Shown here in pieces: positions 62,888-64,000 of a DNA stretch of 64,000 nucleotides. The notes beneath the pieces are model-generated. The model did no database searches, was not told the origin of the DNA, and saw nothing but the letters and a program-made list of their open reading frames with translations. The translations under genes and the position numbers were made by a program. Positions within the stretch are counted from its first letter, which is position 1. Each line of letters begins with the position of its first letter. The stretch is taken from NCBI RefSeq assembly GCF_000732725.1, contig NZ_JPNB01000001.1, positions 558,001-622,000 of the forward strand, read 5' to 3'. Source of the DNA: Kineothrix alysoides (GTDB lineage Bacteria; Bacillota; Clostridia; Lachnospirales; Lachnospiraceae).

Positions 62888-63219
62888 TACTTATGTTCAA
62901 GTGAATGTACCGTAACTGTAAAAAGAATTTCATAGAGTGATCACTTTATAAGAGTCAATTCTATGAGACTTTTTTGCTTTATGGGGTGCATCCTTTTCTT
63001 ATAACAGCTTTGGCCAATTCGCTCTAATGACATAAATTAATAAAAGCTACTATTAGAGAAATTTGATGGCGTTTTTAACAATTATGTCGTAAGTTGCTTG
63101 CATCCATTTTACATAGTAAATAATAGGCCAATTATTTCATATAAAATGGGTTCTAGGAATAAAAATATTGTACAAACCAAACCTGAAAATAAAAAATTTA
63201 GTCCTTACTTGACACCAGC
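62888..63219. other. Spacer before the second deacetylase copy
   Basis: It contains a weak terminator (arms 62960-62966 / 62977-62983 region, followed by T6) after the small hypothetical gene. The rest is AT-rich sequence without a gene. The sequence changes abruptly to the deacetylase copy at 63220. Confidence 0.5.
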
Positions 63220-63751
63220 CGACGACGGCCCTCATCCTTATTATACGGAGCAGATTTTAGATGGACTTAAGAAAAGAGGGATTAAGGCAACTTTTTTTGT
63301 TACCGGAATGAATGCGGAAAAATATCCGGAAATCATCAAGAGGATGTATGACGAAGGACATGTGATTGGAAATCATACCTTTTATCATACGCAGCTGACC
63401 AGCAAAAATCGAAAGGAATTCAAGGAAGAGCTGATACGTACCGACGCAGTCATCAGCGGAATCACAGGAGATGATGTGATCTACGTCCGCCCGCCTTATG
63501 GAAGCTGGGATAAAAAGTTCGAAACGGAGCTCAACATGTTCCCGGTACTGTGGACGATCGACCCGCTTGACTGGTGCTCCACTAATGTAGCTTGCATCAC
63601 GGAGAAGGTGGTGAATAAGGCGGAGGAGAACGACATTATTTTGATGCATGATTATTACCCGTCTACAGTTACGGCAGCTTTTAACATCATAGACGAGCTG
63701 ACGAAGGAGGGGTATAACTTTGTGACGGTGGATGAGATATTGTTTGATTAA
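63220..63751 (+). pseudogene. 5'-truncated second copy of the polysaccharide deacetylase
   Basis: From CGACGACGGCCC (63220) to the stop codon it matches 37883-38414 without indels and with only scattered substitutions, mostly silent (for example RTNAV becomes RTDAV). The membrane anchor and the TFD of TFDDGPHP are missing; an open frame from 63098 replaces them with unrelated residues. The catalytic first Asp pair is partly kept (DDGPHP). It is probably inactive. It marks the right boundary of the acquired region. Confidence 0.85.
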
Positions 63752-63807
63752 GTGAACTGCACCAATTGAGATGAAAGTTACAAATTAAGATTAATAGGAC
63801 GGATGAA
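63220..63807. repeat. Direct repeat flanking the island, right copy
   Basis: The partner of 37883-38470. Similarity fades near the shared AGATTAATAG about 50 bp after the stop codon. The divergence of a few percent shows that it is not a fresh duplication. Confidence 0.85.
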
Positions 63808-64000
63808 TAATAAATATCACATTCGTTTGAAATATGTATACTAAATGATTGAAAGTATAATAGAACATCATAATTCTGTTGTTAAAGTATATATTATACG
63901 ATATCATTCCATAATTTTTATAATTATAGAGACATTTAAACAATTTAGTTAGTAAAAGAGCCCCCGTATTCAAAGGCTCTTACATAAATTTTATATTATA
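63808..64000. other. Terminal AT-rich sequence with a small hairpin
   Basis: Nothing coding was seen. A 7-bp stem (63956-63962 / 63975-63981) near the end could be a terminator for a gene beyond the window or for the deacetylase fragment. Confidence 0.4.

Noticed and set aside
62718-62915. Alternative frame overlapping the small hypothetical gene
   Set aside because: The frame from 62660 has the better ribosome site; the alternative starts inside it without one, although a frameshift between them cannot be fully excluded.

Overview
The window looks like chromosome of an anaerobic, Gram-positive Clostridia member, most likely Lachnospiraceae. This is inferred from the gene families: a DUF4250 protein, a V4R/diguanylate-cyclase pair, an SLH-anchored GLUG-repeat surface protein, a RACE-type ASKHA ferredoxin and a LoaP-type NusG paralog. 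Strong AGGAGG ribosome-binding sites and frequent GTG/TTG starts agree. No rRNA, tRNA or CRISPR array was seen. The backbone has moderate GC, while about 38.8-63.2 kb is strikingly AT-rich and reads as acquired DNA.

Layout. 0-5 kb: the 3' end of clpB, a divergent AraC-type regulator, an Rrf2 regulator, an M20 peptidase, a C39-like protein and an isochorismatase-fold hydrolase. 5-12 kb: a decayed IS and a 2,076-residue surface protein. 12.5-16.2 kb: an autoregulated tetR with a macrolide-type glycosyltransferase, an ArsC-like protein and an AT-rich MFS transporter. 16.8-33.9 kb: a long, same-strand sulfur operon. 34-38.4 kb: DUF4250, RACE-like ferredoxin, V4R protein, diguanylate cyclase and a polysaccharide deacetylase. 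38.8-59.4 kb: a LoaP-led biosynthetic cluster. 59.4-63.2 kb: IS debris and broken genes. 63.2-63.8 kb: a second, 5'-truncated copy of the deacetylase gene.

The sulfur operon reads as one pathway. Its promoter is followed by a 36-codon leader peptide with five clustered Cys codons and then a strong intrinsic terminator, the layout of a cysteine-sensing attenuator. Downstream lie metNIQ, mccB/mccA (reverse transsulfuration), a DUF4418/FtsX/ATPase set, nitrogenase-like D and K subunits, a NifX-like protein, NifB, O-acetylhomoserine sulfhydrylase, an Ssu-type ABC importer and a NifH-like reductase. A terminator closes the run. The inferred logic is: import an organosulfur compound, cleave its C-S bond with a nitrogenase-like enzyme, capture the thiol as methionine, and convert methionine to cysteine. 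It resembles the methylthio-alkane reductase system.

The LoaP cluster is the best candidate for an undescribed system. It has three discrete acyl carrier proteins, three stand-alone adenylate-forming ligases and two BtrH-like proteins with a visible Cys/His/Asp set, plus a third related protein lacking the Cys. It also has a GT2 glycosyltransferase, a PIG-L de-N-acetylase, a CapD-like nucleotide-sugar dehydratase, an aldo/keto reductase, a DUF692 (MNIO-like) protein, a Nudix hydrolase and two half-ABC exporters. There is no NRPS or PKS megasynthase. The inferred product is an amino sugar or glycan carrying amino-acid or acyl groups transferred from ACPs, as in butirosin side-chain transfer. 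The cluster is flanked by direct repeats of the deacetylase gene, which suggests island integration.
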